Positions 1 through 11,415 of a stretch of 64,000 nt of DNA are shown in pieces. Both the position numbers and the translations under genes were made by a program. Below the pieces are notes generated by a model. It was given only the letters and a program-made list of their open reading frames with translations. It did not search any database and was not told the origin of the DNA. Numbering within the stretch: the stretch's first letter is position 1; the number at the start of each line of letters is the position of its first letter. Source of the DNA: Ophiosphaerella korrae (lineage: Eukaryota; Ascomycota; Dothideomycetes; Pleosporales; Phaeosphaeriaceae). The stretch lies in NCBI GenBank assembly GCA_028456385.1, contig JALNQF010000015.1, positions 372,001 through 436,000 on the forward strand, read 5' to 3'.

Positions 1-3000
1 AAAAACACGATTTAAAGATGCCCAGAAGTATGGATAGGCGAGCATCGTCACCTGCTATACATTGTGGTAGTTCAGGCCACACTGCCGAGGCATGGCTGCG
101 AAGTGGGGGCGCTTCCAAGTCGTCCAGGTTTATGAGTGTATTCATTGACGTTCTTCGATTGCTGGTGTGTAAACTTTCCTTCATACCTTTGACATGTGCT
201 TGGATGCTTCAGAGAACTCTGCAGATTATTACATGTGCCTACTAGTTTGTGCTAGTCCAACAATGCACTCTGGGGGCTCTCAGGCGAATCCTATGGTATC
301 TGAGGCTTTTTTTATTACCTTCTCAACCGTTGCTAACTGTATCATTTACTCTAGGCAATGCGAAAGCTCTGCATCTGGAACCTGGAAGACGTCCATAATG
401 CCGATCCTGAAAGCGCCGAACTCATCCACCATATTGTCCAAGCCAAGATACCTCTCGTGCTTATGTTGACTTACACTGATGAGGAGGCGTTGCCCCGAGA
501 ACTTCGCCCTCTGTTACGCAATGCGACCAGGATTCAGTTACGCCCCTTTACAGAAGCCCATACTGCAGATTATGTGGCCGAAACTCTCCATCGCGATCTT
601 CAATATATCCTGCCTTTAGTAGCAGTAGTTCAAGAGAAAAGTCGGGGCAATCTGTTTTATATCCGTGAAATCCTAGACACTTGTTATCGGACACGATGTG
701 TTTACTACTCGTGGCGAGAGAATAATTGGCTTTTCGATCTGGATAAGGTCTTTGAAGTATTTGAGAGCCCAGAGTATGGATCATCTGTCACGAACGACTT
801 TATCACGAAACGGCTGCTTGAGCTACCTCTTGTCTCTCGGAAACTTATTGCATGGGCCTCGCTGCTAGGCGGTTCATTTTCCTTTGATCTTGTGAAGCAG
901 CTAATGAACCCAGAACTAGCACCTGCGGATGCTGAAAGGATACCATTGTTGGTCGAGAAAGAGTGCGCTGTGACTGCGCTCAATGGTGCAATAGATGCTT
1001 ACATCCTCATGCCCGCAGAACAAGATACTAGATTCCGCTTTAGCCATGACAGATATCTGGCGGCGGCTACTAGCTCATTGGATCAAGAGTGGGACACGCA
1101 GATGATGCATTTTCTTATTGCAAAAACAATGACTACAGGTGTTGAGTATCATGATGACGCAGCTTTGGGCTCTAAGGCTTTGTACATGCGAAGTCAACAT
1201 ATTTGCCTGGCGGCTAAACTTATCAAGACCCGTGAGCCACAGCGAGCTGCTTTCCGAGATGTTCTATACCAGGCAGGCGAAACGGCGTGTGAATCTGGTG
1301 CTCGGTCCACGGGCATATACTATTTCGCTCATTGTCTGTCGTTGCTTCAAGACAATCCATGGGACGACAAGCAGCCTGACGTGTTATATCAAGAGACGCT
1401 ACAGTTGTTCATCTGATCAGCAGAATGCTACTGGCATCAAGGTATGCTCGACGAGGCGCTGAGCTTAATCCGAACAACTTTCAAACACGCACGCGACCCG
1501 TGTGATATGGCTAGTTCATTCATTTTACAGTCGCGCGTGTTCGCAATTCGAGGTGACAGCTTTGGAGCTTTTCAGGCTCTAAAAGACTGTCTCTCCTTAT
1601 TGGGTACGCCCATTCCGCCCACAACTTGGGAAGCTTGCGATATCGAATACCAGGAAGTCTATGAAGCGCTACGGAAGGCTGACGAAGAGGAAATACTATT
1701 ACGTAAAGCAGCTCCAGACGACAGAATCCTATTGACACTAGGACCCATTTTTGTTGAGCTACTGAGTGCCGCCTTCTGGTCAAATAGTCTGCTTTTCTAT
1801 CAGGGTACCCTGAAGCTGGTCAAGATTCATCTTGACCGTGGCACTATGCCTCAAATCGCCCTGGCCTACATCCACTTAGGATCCATCGCCGGAGGTCGCT
1901 TTCAAATGATAAAGTTTGCCGTAGAGATGGGTGCGCTAGCAAAGCGCCTTGTGCAAATGTACCCTAATGACAGTTACACCGTTGGTCGAGCCCAGACACT
2001 CCAACCCCATTTCCTTGGTCATTTAGAAGCGCCTCTCGGAACCCTTTTACCAGGTCTTGAGGGAGCACTGGACGCAACCCTTACCGCCGGCGATCGCATT
2101 CTTACACTTTTGAATCTCGGTATCCAGTCCCACCTCCGAGTCATGGCGTCATCTGATGTGGCTGAATTGGAAACATGGATCGAAGACGCACCACTAGATA
2201 TGATGAAGAATTGGCACCGTGATCTACGTGGAGGTGTGATTCTAATGGCATCTCGACAGTACGCTAGAGCACTCCAGGGAAAGACACAGTTAGGCGATGC
2301 GTCTCATGTATTCTCTGACGACGAGCACGACTCCGCCGCCTATGTTGAATATCTGGAAAAGACAGCAGCTAATTCAAAACGGCCGAAATCGTTTTATCTT
2401 GCTTTGCAATTGCCTATTCTGGTACTACATGGATATATTTCAGACGCAGTGAAGCTGGGGGAGCAGTTGCTGCCCATGCTCAGTAGCCTCTGGTGTCAAA
2501 GACTAAACTACAGTGTGAGGTACTACCTCTCATTATCCTATGCAGCGACCTTGAGAGAGGAACCGAAACACGATCGAAAGAAGGAGATGGTCGAGTTTGT
2601 GCAGGATACGATTAAGCTGTTAGAAGTTTGTTGCACGGTAACAGATGTCAACTACCGAGGTTGGATACATCTACTACTGGCGGTCCTAGCGGAGATACAG
2701 TGCGACCCTCCATCAGCCTTACACAATTATGAAAATGCTATGGACCATGGCGAAAGCAACAACTCTATATTGGATGAGGCATTCGCTACGGAGTTATATG
2801 GCGAGTGGCTCTTTCGCAAGAAGGCTTACAGAGCTGCTCGGCACATGATGAAAGACTCTATATCTACTTATAGGAGAATGTCCGCATTTGGGAAAGCCAA
2901 TCATGTCGCCAACAAGTACGAATGGCTTTTGCGTGGCAGCTTCTCGGCCGCGGCGATGGACGTTGGTGTACAGACTACCATTATTGACACTGGCAACACT

Positions 3001-5334
3001 ACGTTTAGGCTTAAGCAAAACGAAGACCAAGAACATTTGCTCGCCGCCGAAAGTGCTGTCGATCGCACTCAGAACTGGATTGTTCCAGAGACTGGGAGGC
3101 GACATGAATCTTCACAAGACCTACACAATGGCTTTTCAGCTGTGGATCTTGATATGTTAGATTTGAGCTCGATTCTTGAGTCGAGTCAAGTGCTTTCAAG
3201 CGAACTTAAGGTTGACAAGCTGATGGCCAAGATGGCATCGATAATTCTTGAATCGACAGGAGGAACGCTCTGCGGCATCGTTATTGAAGACTCCCAGGTT
3301 GAATGGAGCATTGCATGTGTCGCCATAAACGATCCAAACAACGAAAGTGGGTTTACTGCAGGTGTACACTCGTATCCTTCTGGTCAACCATTAGACACCG
3401 TGGAGGATGTTGTTGCAAAGCAAGTCACTCTCTATACCCTCCGTTTCCGGGAAAATGTCTTCGTGCAAAACTTGTTAGAAGATGATCGCTTCTCAAATGT
3501 ATCCGAGTCATATCTCGCTCGCAATCCGGAAGGCAAGGCAGTCATTTGTATACCGATTATACATTCAGACAACTTACTGGGCAGCATCTACATGGAAGGT
3601 CCACCAAACTCCTTTACCGAACGGAACACGCAGGTTTTACGTCTACTAGTCAACCAGGTATCTATCTCGTTGGCAAATGCTTTGCTTTTCAAAGAGGTCG
3701 AACGAGTCAGCGCAAGCAACGAGGCCATGCTAGAGCTGCAAAAACGCGCATTAGCTCAGGCGAGAGCCGCGGAAAATAAGGCAAAGGAGGCAGAAGCAAT
3801 CGCGATTCGAAACATGAAACTGAAAGAAGAAGCTGCAAAAGCTAAGAGTCTATTCCTTGCCAACGTTTCTCATGAATTGCGCACGCCGCTCAATGGTGTT
3901 ATCGGCATGTCCGAACTCTTGAAGGCCAGCACTTTGAATTCAGAACAAGCGGGTTATGCCGATTCGATTAGAGTGTGCGCTGACACGCTACTGTCTATCA
4001 TCAACGACCTTCTCGACTACTCTAAGCTTGAGGCAGGAAAGATGAATGTGATGGAAATGCCGCTATCCCTGACCGAGACGATCACGGAAGTTGTGCGCGC
4101 TTTGGCCTATACGAATGCTGAGCGTGGTCTCAAGACTGTGGAGCAGCTAGAGCTTGACCCTGAAATGCTTGTCATGGGCGATCCTGTTAGGCTCCATCAA
4201 ATTCTCATGAACCTGTTATCCAACAGTTACAAATTCACTCCGAGGGGCTCAGTTACTGTACGCGCTATCGTCAATAAACAGACTGCGGATTGGGTAGATG
4301 TCACATGCAGTGTCATCGACACGGGTATTGGTATACCAGACGAGCAAAAGAAGAAACTCTTTCTTCCATTCTCACAGATTGAATCTTCTTCGTCCCGCAG
4401 CTATGGCGGGACAGGCCTTGGTCTCAGTATTTGCAAAGCCCTTATTGAAAATGTCATGCAGGGTAAAGTCTGGCTTGAATCAACGCCTGGTGTGGGGACA
4501 ACGGTCTCGTTCTCGCTTCGCTTTAGGAAAGTAGCAAAAACACAAGCACAAGAGCGAAAAACCACACGAGACCCAGATCCAATGGCCAAGTTTTCCAGTC
4601 AAGAAAACAACGGCCATGAAACGCAATCTGGCACATGTATCGATCTCTCGACCATACCAAGGAATGAACTGCGGATCTGCATAGCAGAGGACAACCTGAT
4701 CAATCAGCGGATTGCGATCAGTTTTGTGCAGAAACTTGGGTTCAAGTGCGATGCTTATCTTGACGGCTTTAAAACGATTGATGCTCTTGAGCGGGCGAGT
4801 GACAATGGCCGGCCCTTTCACCTCGTACTCATGGACGTACAAATGCCACACTGTGATGGTTATGAAGGTAAGCGGCTAGACTAAGGATAGTGAAGGCAAC
4901 AGACAAACACTAACACGTTGGTAGCAACGAAGTTGATCCGCAAACACTCCAATCCAGAAATCAGAAACATACTCATCATCGCCATGACTGCATCGGCCAT
5001 CCAAGGTGATCGCGAGAAATGCCTAGACTCTGGAATGAATAACTATCTTGCGAAGCCAGTGCGGGCGCAGACACTAAAAGCTCTTTTGGAGTCATATCTC
5101 AACAAAGAAGAGAATGCTCCCGATATACCAAATCTTCAGGCTGAAGCTAAGAAGCTTGTCAAACAGGCACTGAATGAAGCCGGAACTAGCGGCAACAAGG
5201 AGAAGGGCGTTAACAGAGGCGGGTCAGTGGAAGCAGGTAATGGCGAGAAGAATGCGATGATGAGGAGCAGGCCAGGAAGCGTACGCAGCCTCACGCAACG
5301 TTGGCTTGGGCCGGAAAAGAAGGACGAATCATGA
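1..5334 (+). CDS. Hybrid histidine kinase (Chk1/Mak2-like, group X type), 5' partial, one in-frame stop
   Basis: Two-component sensor kinase; the 5' end lies outside the window. Suggested exons are <1-164, 355-4867 and 4925-5334. The order seen is the end of an AAA-type ATPase region (to about nt 1100), a TPR-like helical region (about 1100-2950), a GAF domain (about 3200-3680), HisKA with phospho-acceptor His in SHELRTPLNG (codon 3871-3873), HATPase_c with N-box NLLSNSYKF and G-box GGTGLGLS, then a C-terminal receiver. The receiver has phospho-acceptor Asp in LMDVQMP (4834-4836) and the conserved Lys in AKPVRA (5053-5055). The 57-nt intron 4868-4924 splits the receiver and restores EATKLIR. 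This order matches fungal group X kinases of the S. pombe Mak2/Mak3 and Candida Chk1 type. TGA at 1414-1416 interrupts the frame between LQLFI and SAECYWHQG, and no intron of plausible length removes it. The locus may be a recent pseudogene, a sequencing error, or a site of readthrough. Confidence 0.85.
1414..1416 (+). other. In-frame TGA inside the histidine kinase
   Basis: The codon sits between two long stretches in the same frame, both of which keep histidine-kinase family sequence. The bases between the flanking blocks stay open apart from this codon. A CGA to TGA change, a C to T at a CpG, would explain it, but the ancestral codon is an inference. Confidence 0.85.
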
Positions 5335-6019
5335 CGAGGTATGCTCTGATAGTGAACGCAGGCGCTAGGAAAACTTGTAATGTAGGGGACGATGGCTTTT
5401 GTTTGAACAACGATAGTATAGAGATGTATTTACCTTCAGCACATGGAATTATTAGAGCGATATGCTGCCATGTGCAGCATTCAACACGTTCCATAGCAGG
5501 CTTAGCTTAGCGGTCACGTGGGTCGGACATGGCCACACGTTGGTTGAAACGTGGAGGGTGCGAGGGCGCTGCAGGTCGAGGGTCGAACACGTTGCCCTGC
5601 GGCACTTGGGCTGTGTGTGTCAGGCTCGCATGCTGGAGGGAAGAGTGGCAATCTTAGGGCATCATGCTCGAGACCAAGAGCAGCCTAGCTTGTTAGGGTC
5701 ATGCATGTCATCTGAAGGCGGTTTCCTGGTCTACGGCGAGCCGCTGCGGAGGAATGGCCTTGGCGTTTGATGCAGGGAATTGCATGCTGCTGAGATTACG
5801 ACCCAGGGCCCTACTCTACTGCCGATTCCGTCCCGTCGACAGACTCGAATCACCCTCCAACCCCAACAACATTCCTGCTAGTGTACTGCACAGTCACCAG
5901 CACCGTGCCACACACAGCCTTGACTGACTGCTGTGGGGCGCAACCACCGTCTCTCCTACACTTACCTACCTACCTACCCACACACACATATATATATATA
6001 CACATATAGGCATATTGCA
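5335..6019. other. Intergenic region and leader of the coiled-coil gene, with microsatellite
   Basis: No convincing gene. The 3' part (about 5965-6008) is simple sequence: TACC repeats, then CA and TA dinucleotides, just before the ATG at 6020. The open frame does run upstream of that ATG, but it starts with GTG and translates the repeat, so I treat it as leader. Confidence 0.6.
5965..6008. repeat. Microsatellite (TACC)n-(CA)n-(TA)n
   Basis: Direct reading shows runs of tacc, then cacacaca, then tatatata, ending about 12 bases before the ATG of the coiled-coil gene. Confidence 0.8.
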
Positions 6020-8038
6020 ATGTCCACGGCAACAGCCAAACCCCCGCCTGCAGGCACGCCTCGACGTGATGCTGCCTCCAGAACCGCCTCGGCTTCGCCC
6101 GCGGCTTCCCATCGCACCCCTACCCGAACTTCAACCCAAGCGACAAACGGCGCTGGCGGCATGGCAAGGAGAGGATCCGTCCGTTCGGCCGCCAACGGTG
6201 CGCCCGTCTCTGCACGTGCTGCGGTGCGCAAGCCTGCCGTATCGTCCAATCTGGGCAGCAATTCATCGCAGGTCGATGCGAGCGATGACGATGCCCGCGA
6301 AGAACAGGCGGCATACCTCCAGGGCCTGAAGGAGCGGTTACAAAAGGCTGAGGCCGAGGCAGAAGAGCGTCAGAAACAGGTCGAGGTCCTCAACGCCCGG
6401 CTGGACGAGGCGCTGCTAGAGCAGGCCAAGCTGGAGGAGCGTGCCCATGAAGAGGAAGAGAAGGTCGAGTCCCTCGAGAATCTGCGCCGTGAACTCACAC
6501 GCCAACACCGTGAGCTAGAAGGCATATACGAGGCAGAGCGGGTACAGGCCATGAAGGACAAGGAGGACACACAAACTAAAGAAGAAGAGTTACACGACAC
6601 TATTCAGAGGTTAAAGGAGACAATGGCGACCAAGCATGTCAACCCTGAGAGCGAAGATGACCATGTGTCCCGAGCATGCAAGTCATCCCTCCTTCTCGCC
6701 GCCCCTGATCTAGTATGCTAACAGTGAATAGCGAGTTTTCGCAATAACCCCTCTCGGTCCAACTCGTCGCAGAACCTCGAGGCCGCCGGATCCTTTGCCC
6801 CGCCTTCGTCAGTTCATCGCAGTGACTCACGCAGCAATTCGAAACTCATCAACCAGAAAGACAAGATCATCGAGGGCCTACGTCTCGAGCTTGCTGAGTA
6901 CCAAGTCAAGTTACTCGAAGTAGAAAATGCTGGCGGAGGCCGCATGGCTGAATTGGAGAAGCAGCTTTTAGAGACGCGCATGACCAATGCCCGTCTTATG
7001 GAAGACAACGAGAGTTTCCAACTTCTTCTGGGCGAGAAGACACTAAACGGAGACCTGAGCCGTGGCGACTTCCTGCGCGAGTCCTCTCACGTGGAAGACC
7101 GTGTTGCTTCAAATGGCCCATCTACCAGCTTGGCGGATGAGCTTGAGTCAGCTGAAGAAGGCGATGTTGAAGTCATTAGAAGGCTTGATGCTGAATGCAA
7201 CACACTTCGAGGCGAGAACAAAGCCTTGGCGCTCTACATCAACAAGATTATTGGCCGTCTCCTTACCTATCAAGGCTTTGAGTCTGTTCTCGGTAATGAC
7301 GACGGCGAAGGCGGGCCTGGTGGCGTGGACACAAACAAGGAGCTCCCGCCTCCTCCTCCACAAGAAAATGACCAGCCTCAGGGCTTCCTCCAGCGTGCCA
7401 AATCTGTCGCTATGGGCGGCAACCGTAAGCCGCGACCATTGAGCATGATGGGCCCACCTTCCGCCATAAATCAGCAGAGCGTCAACGAGGATCCCACCAC
7501 AGCACCCAGCATCCCTCTGTCACGCTCAACCTCAAACCGTATGCCGTCTGGCAGCTACACGCATCGACGCTCTGCATCTGGTCTGACGCAGGCAGGAGCT
7601 GCCGACGTTATAAACAAGATGGTGCAGCCCTCAACAACCCCCAGTTCAGGCTCCCCCGGTATCGTCTCCCCACGAAACTCCTTTTTTGGCCTACCGATCA
7701 ACGGCGCAACTGCGTCTGCAACCAGCAACCCAAGTACACGCGCACCATCCGGGCAACAAGGCCCAACCTCCAACGCCATCCAAGAAGAAAAAGAAGGCGA
7801 CGCAAAGAGCGAAGCTAATTCCTCTGGACACGTTGATACGCCCAGTCCCCCACGCAAACTTGAGAGGAGTGAAACTACGGGTCCGATGACAGGAAAGGGT
7901 ATGAGGCCGCTTCGGTTGGTGCAAAACGAGCAAGAAGCAGTACAGGCTCGAAAAGCAGCCAACAGAGCAAGCTGGTTTGGAGGTCTATTCGGGCAGGCGC
8001 CGCCCAAAACAGACCAGAATCCAGGACAAGACAACTAA
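6020..8038 (+). CDS. Coiled-coil protein with Sec2/M-protein-like heptads
   Basis: Two exons, about 6020-6666 and 6736-8038. The donor is uncertain, but a branch-like GCTAAC at about 6717 and an AG at 6731 or 6735 support an intron. The N-terminus (about 1-95) is Ala/Pro/Ser/Thr-rich and basic. Residues about 95-215 form a strong coiled coil rich in Glu, Lys, Arg and Gln, of the kind often labelled M-protein repeat or Sec2p-like in filamentous fungi. A second coiled coil follows around nt 6840-7050. The C-terminal half is Ser/Pro-rich, contains the PPPPP run and ends with basic and Trp-containing patches (RASWFGGLFG). I chose ATG 6020 because the upstream extension is low-complexity leader. 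A Sec2-like exchange-factor or vesicle-tethering role is only suggested by the coiled coil; no enzyme motif is visible. Confidence 0.65.
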
Positions 8039-8463
8039 ACCAACTGGGACAGGCTTTTCCTAGGTTGGAGCGACGCTTGAGCTTTTTGACGAGGTATACG
8101 GCTTGCAACGATGAAATGTCTTCAAGGAAGATGATGTTATTCGTTGCCCCTGGATAACAAATCGTGGGAAGCGTTCGATCGAACAAGACGCAAACATGTC
8201 TGGAAACGAAGGATGGAAATGGAATGTGTGTCACGGCCGGCCACCCATTATATTTTTGTATACCCCCGCTTTCCGTGACTCTAGACAGTGCACTCTAATC
8301 TACTTGGATGAATCGTTTATTTTTTGAATGCGGCATGGGATTTGTGTTAGTCTTGTTGGGCAGGCGTAAATGATATTTATTTTTAGCTGATATACGTCAT
8401 CGACTATGATTTGTTTGTGGATCTGTTTACCAATCCGCCTGTATCTCCTACTTGTTACTTTTA

Positions 8464-8497
<34 letters not shown>

Positions 8498-9757
8498 TTC
8501 TTCTTCCTCTTCCTCTTCCTCTTCCTCTTCCTCTTCCTCTTCCTCTTCTTTCCCCATCTGGCATCTTTATGCCTGTTTCGGCCTGCCCTTCTAATCAGCA
8601 GGCATTATACTCAGACTTCCTCGTCGAACCATGCACTTCTCGCACGAAGTCCCGTCCGTGAGTCGTCGCCTCTTCATGCGGTTAGGACACGTTGTTGGGT
8701 TCAGACTGTGCAAGAGAGCGTGGCTGCAGTAGGCGTAGCGACCACGCAGAATCCAGGTACACGTAGTGCATGTGGAGAGAACGATGAAGCACATATGGAG
8801 CAGCTTTTTTATTGTCGCAGGTTGTACTGGTAGCGTAAAGATTTGAGTCTTGTGATATTGAGAGGAAAGGGCTTGAGTAGTGCTTGCGTACGAGCATCTT
8901 GGACTGACTATATATGAGAATTGCGTTTGGTGTGAGGCGAATTGTGCATGAGGCAATTGCTTGGGGATTTCGTGATGAAAGCATATGGTTCCTTGGGGGT
9001 GAACAAACTGGGTAACAAATAGAGTGCTATTGCATTGTGGTTTTATTTGATGCTCGCTCATTCGTTCTTCACCTGATTAGGCGCCTTCTCACAAAGCATG
9101 CGAATTTATACTCTCTTTCTCGATGTTAGCATCTCGGTTCGAACGTCTTGCATGTTCAATTGAAGCAGCAAGAAAACTCGTAGGGAGTTCTAGTTTCTGT
9201 GGCTCCTATTCAGCTTTCTTGGGTGTATCTTTCTATTTATCAATTCTTGTGTTGCTGCACATAACATATCTAAATCATCAATCTTTATAAAGTGAATTGT
9301 TTAGTGGGATACCCAGTGGACAGGGCAGCCAGAAGTACCTCGACTTGCTCTTCGAGTATCACAAATGCATCAAAATAACTGTGTAGCCTTGGGTTCAATG
9401 GATTTATTCATATGCTATGCGTCGTCCAGAAATGATATGAACATCACCAACAACTGCAGTTGGACATTGGACGACTGCATGTATTGAGACTGGTGGACCA
9501 ACCCAATCACAGGGCTTGGAAATCGGTGTCATCAAGCGGCATCTGGACCTCGGCAACTTCTCCAACTCGTTCTCTTGCGCGACCGAGCGAGTCAAGCTCA
9601 AATTTCTCCATAAGTCTCCAGCCTCTCCTCTTGTCACATACTCCTTCATCCGCTCTTCACTAACCGCGCCATTCACAAACACACATCACTTCACCCTCCA
9701 ACATCCTACCTCGCCATCAACACCGACCGACACACTCATACCGCATCCACACTCACC
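8039..9757. other. Intergenic region with TTC/CTTCCT microsatellite
   Basis: No supported gene over about 1.7 kb. Open frames here are short or come from the pyrimidine repeat. The last 150 bases before 9758 are pyrimidine-rich (CCACACTCACC just before the ATG), as expected for the leader of the cytochrome b5 gene. Confidence 0.6.
8464..8550. repeat. (TTC)n / (CTTCCT)n microsatellite
   Basis: An 85-90 base pure-pyrimidine tract of TTC triplets that changes into CTTCCT hexamers toward its 3' end. It creates poly-Ser, poly-Leu, poly-Phe and poly-Glu frames that are not genes. Confidence 0.95.
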
Positions 9758-10076
9758 ATGTCCGAGTCGTTCACAGCAAAGCAAGTCGCTGAGCACGCCT
9801 CGGTCGAAAACGGTCTTTACATCATCATCGACAGCGACGTATATAAACTGGACACATTTGTAGACGAGCATCCCGGTGGCGCAAAGATCCTCAAGAGAGT
9901 AGGAGGCAAAGATGCCAGCAAGCAATTCTGGAAGGTACGTTTGCATTCACGTAACGGAAAGCATGGACTGCAATGAATGCTAACGAAATACTAAATAGTA
10001 CCATAATGAAGGCGTGCTGAAGAAGTATGCGCCAAAGTTCAAGATTGGAACGGTCAAGGAGGAGGCAAAGCTTTAG
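9758..10076 (+). CDS. Small cytochrome b5-domain protein
   Basis: Exons 9758-9934 and 9999-10076 encode 84 residues. The 64-nt intron has GTACGT, a GCTAAC branch point and TAG. The protein is a single cytochrome b5 heme-binding domain: HPGG supplies the first axial ligand (His38), and His61 of the YHNEG segment, encoded just after the splice, supplies the second. FWK-YHNEGVLKKY matches the family's second half. There is no transmembrane tail or fused oxidase, so it is probably a soluble b5-like electron carrier or a minimal heme-binding protein rather than the membrane-anchored microsomal form. Partners cannot be named from the neighbours. Confidence 0.9.
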
Positions 10077-10560
10077 TATTGTCGATACTACTTCAATTTC
10101 AATCTCGATTCAGCGACTAGATAAGAATGTTGTTTGTGTCTTGTACGTCATGGCCAATAGAAATGGTATCGATGAAGAATGTTAGATGAGTGTTCATCTC
10201 ATACGAAGGGTTGGTTGTAGTTCGAAGGTGATCAGGCTTTGGGATAGTGGTTCAGAATGCAACCCAGCTCAAGTTTGAGAAGTATCCGGCATGAATTTAA
10301 AAGCCACCTGGATATGAAATGCGAAGATGTAGTACTGGGAATAATTTCGCTTCGTTTGGTTGAGTTAATAGATGAGAAATATATGCAACAAACAATTAAC
10401 TATGACTACTTCATGCTCTGAAAATGGGCGAGGTATAATGCGCCCCAAAAAAAAAACTGGCTCAACAGCCGTGGGTATCGTTCTAACGCCTTCGCGATGC
10501 AAAAGCAACAATGCAAATCGTCTCTCCGTAAATCGACCAAAGTTCCTCCAGCACTGGAAT
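10077..10560. other. Intergenic region between convergent genes
   Basis: It holds the 3' flanks of the cytochrome b5 gene and of the minus-strand unknown gene. An A9 run lies near 10446. Nothing else is seen. Confidence 0.5.
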
Positions 10561-11415
10561 TCAAAAGCAATTCCATTTGTTCGTACCACTTGGTTTCTTC
10601 GGGGTGGGTATATGCGGCTTTTTCTCAAAGGTGGTGTTGTCCTTATCTTCTATTCTGTATCGTCGAACTGATCCAGCGTCCGACTGATCTTTCTCATAGA
10701 ATTTCTCTTGTGGTCCAGAAACGCAACGCGGCATGACTTTGTTCACAAATCCTCGCAAGCCGCTGTTTGCTCTGTCAATCCTGTCATACTCGCGCCTTCG
10801 GGTTCCAGGCGAAGTCCAATGCGTAGTGGTGATCGGTCTTTCAGTAGCGGCAATAGTTTCCTCACTCTGTTTTGGCAAGTAGCAGTCATCATTGTCGAAT
10901 GTCTCGTCTACACTGAGGCGCTGGCATTTCGTTGTTATTTCAAAATGCTCAGTCTGTGAAGATGGGCTTGAGAATCCAGATCTGGTGTGAATAGATGGGT
11001 TTTGGAATAAACTATAACTGCGGTGGTGGAGGGCGTATACGTCGTCGATGTCTTGGCTAGTCGCGATGGGTACCGTGTTAGAACTTTGGATCCTGTAGTG
11101 ACGTGACCTTGAGGGATCAACGATAGTACAGGATGTACGCCGAGACGAAGGTTTGGAACCATGACCTTGGCCTCTTGAGCGCGTCGCCGATGTTTCGGAG
11201 GATGAAGTCTTTGATCTCTGATGGATAGGCCTCGATCGCCTCTCGGACTCTGGCCGCTGCGACTCCATATTCGCGTGTAAAGTGGGCGAAGTCAGGTCTT
11301 TCCTGGGTTGGCGACGGCGAGTAGGTGCTGTATTGCTTCTTACCACAGGAGGTAGTCCATTATGCAGTGTGTTCAAGAGCAAGGATTCCTGGAATCCGCT
11401 GTCGATCCGCTTCAT
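10561..11415 (-). CDS. Conserved fungal protein of unknown function
   Basis: A single exon encodes 284 residues from an ATG. I do not recognise a named domain. The N-terminal two thirds is Ser/Arg/Thr-rich and probably disordered. The C-terminal third (from about residue 195) looks constrained: a Trp-containing patch, the block DRIDRANSGLRGFVNKVMPR, then a Cys and the block DAGSVRRYRIED. That pattern resembles a short conserved motif of uncharacterised ascomycete proteins. The end is basic and Lys/Pro-rich. There is no signal peptide or membrane segment. Unbiased composition and a proper ATG support a real gene; its function is unknown. Confidence 0.7.
   Translation of the reverse strand: MKRIDSGFQESLLLNTLHNGLPPVVRSNTAPTRRRQPRKDLTSPTLHANMESQRPESERRSRPIHQRSKTSSSETSATRSRGQGHGSKPSSRRTSCTIVDPSRSRHYRIQSSNTVPIATSQDIDDVYALHHRSYSLFQNPSIHTRSGFSSPSSQTEHFEITTKCQRLSVDETFDNDDCYLPKQSEETIAATERPITTTHWTSPGTRRREYDRIDRANSGLRGFVNKVMPRCVSGPQEKFYEKDQSDAGSVRRYRIEDKDNTTFEKKPHIPTPKKPSGTNKWNCF

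Noticed and set aside
1414..1416. Programmed readthrough or recoding of the kinase TGA
   Set aside because: The stop is followed by TCA rather than the CTA that favours TGA readthrough, and I see no structure. A nonsense change or sequence error is simpler.
8300..8557. Poly-Glu, poly-Ser and poly-Leu frames
   Set aside because: All come from the TTC/CTTCCT microsatellite.
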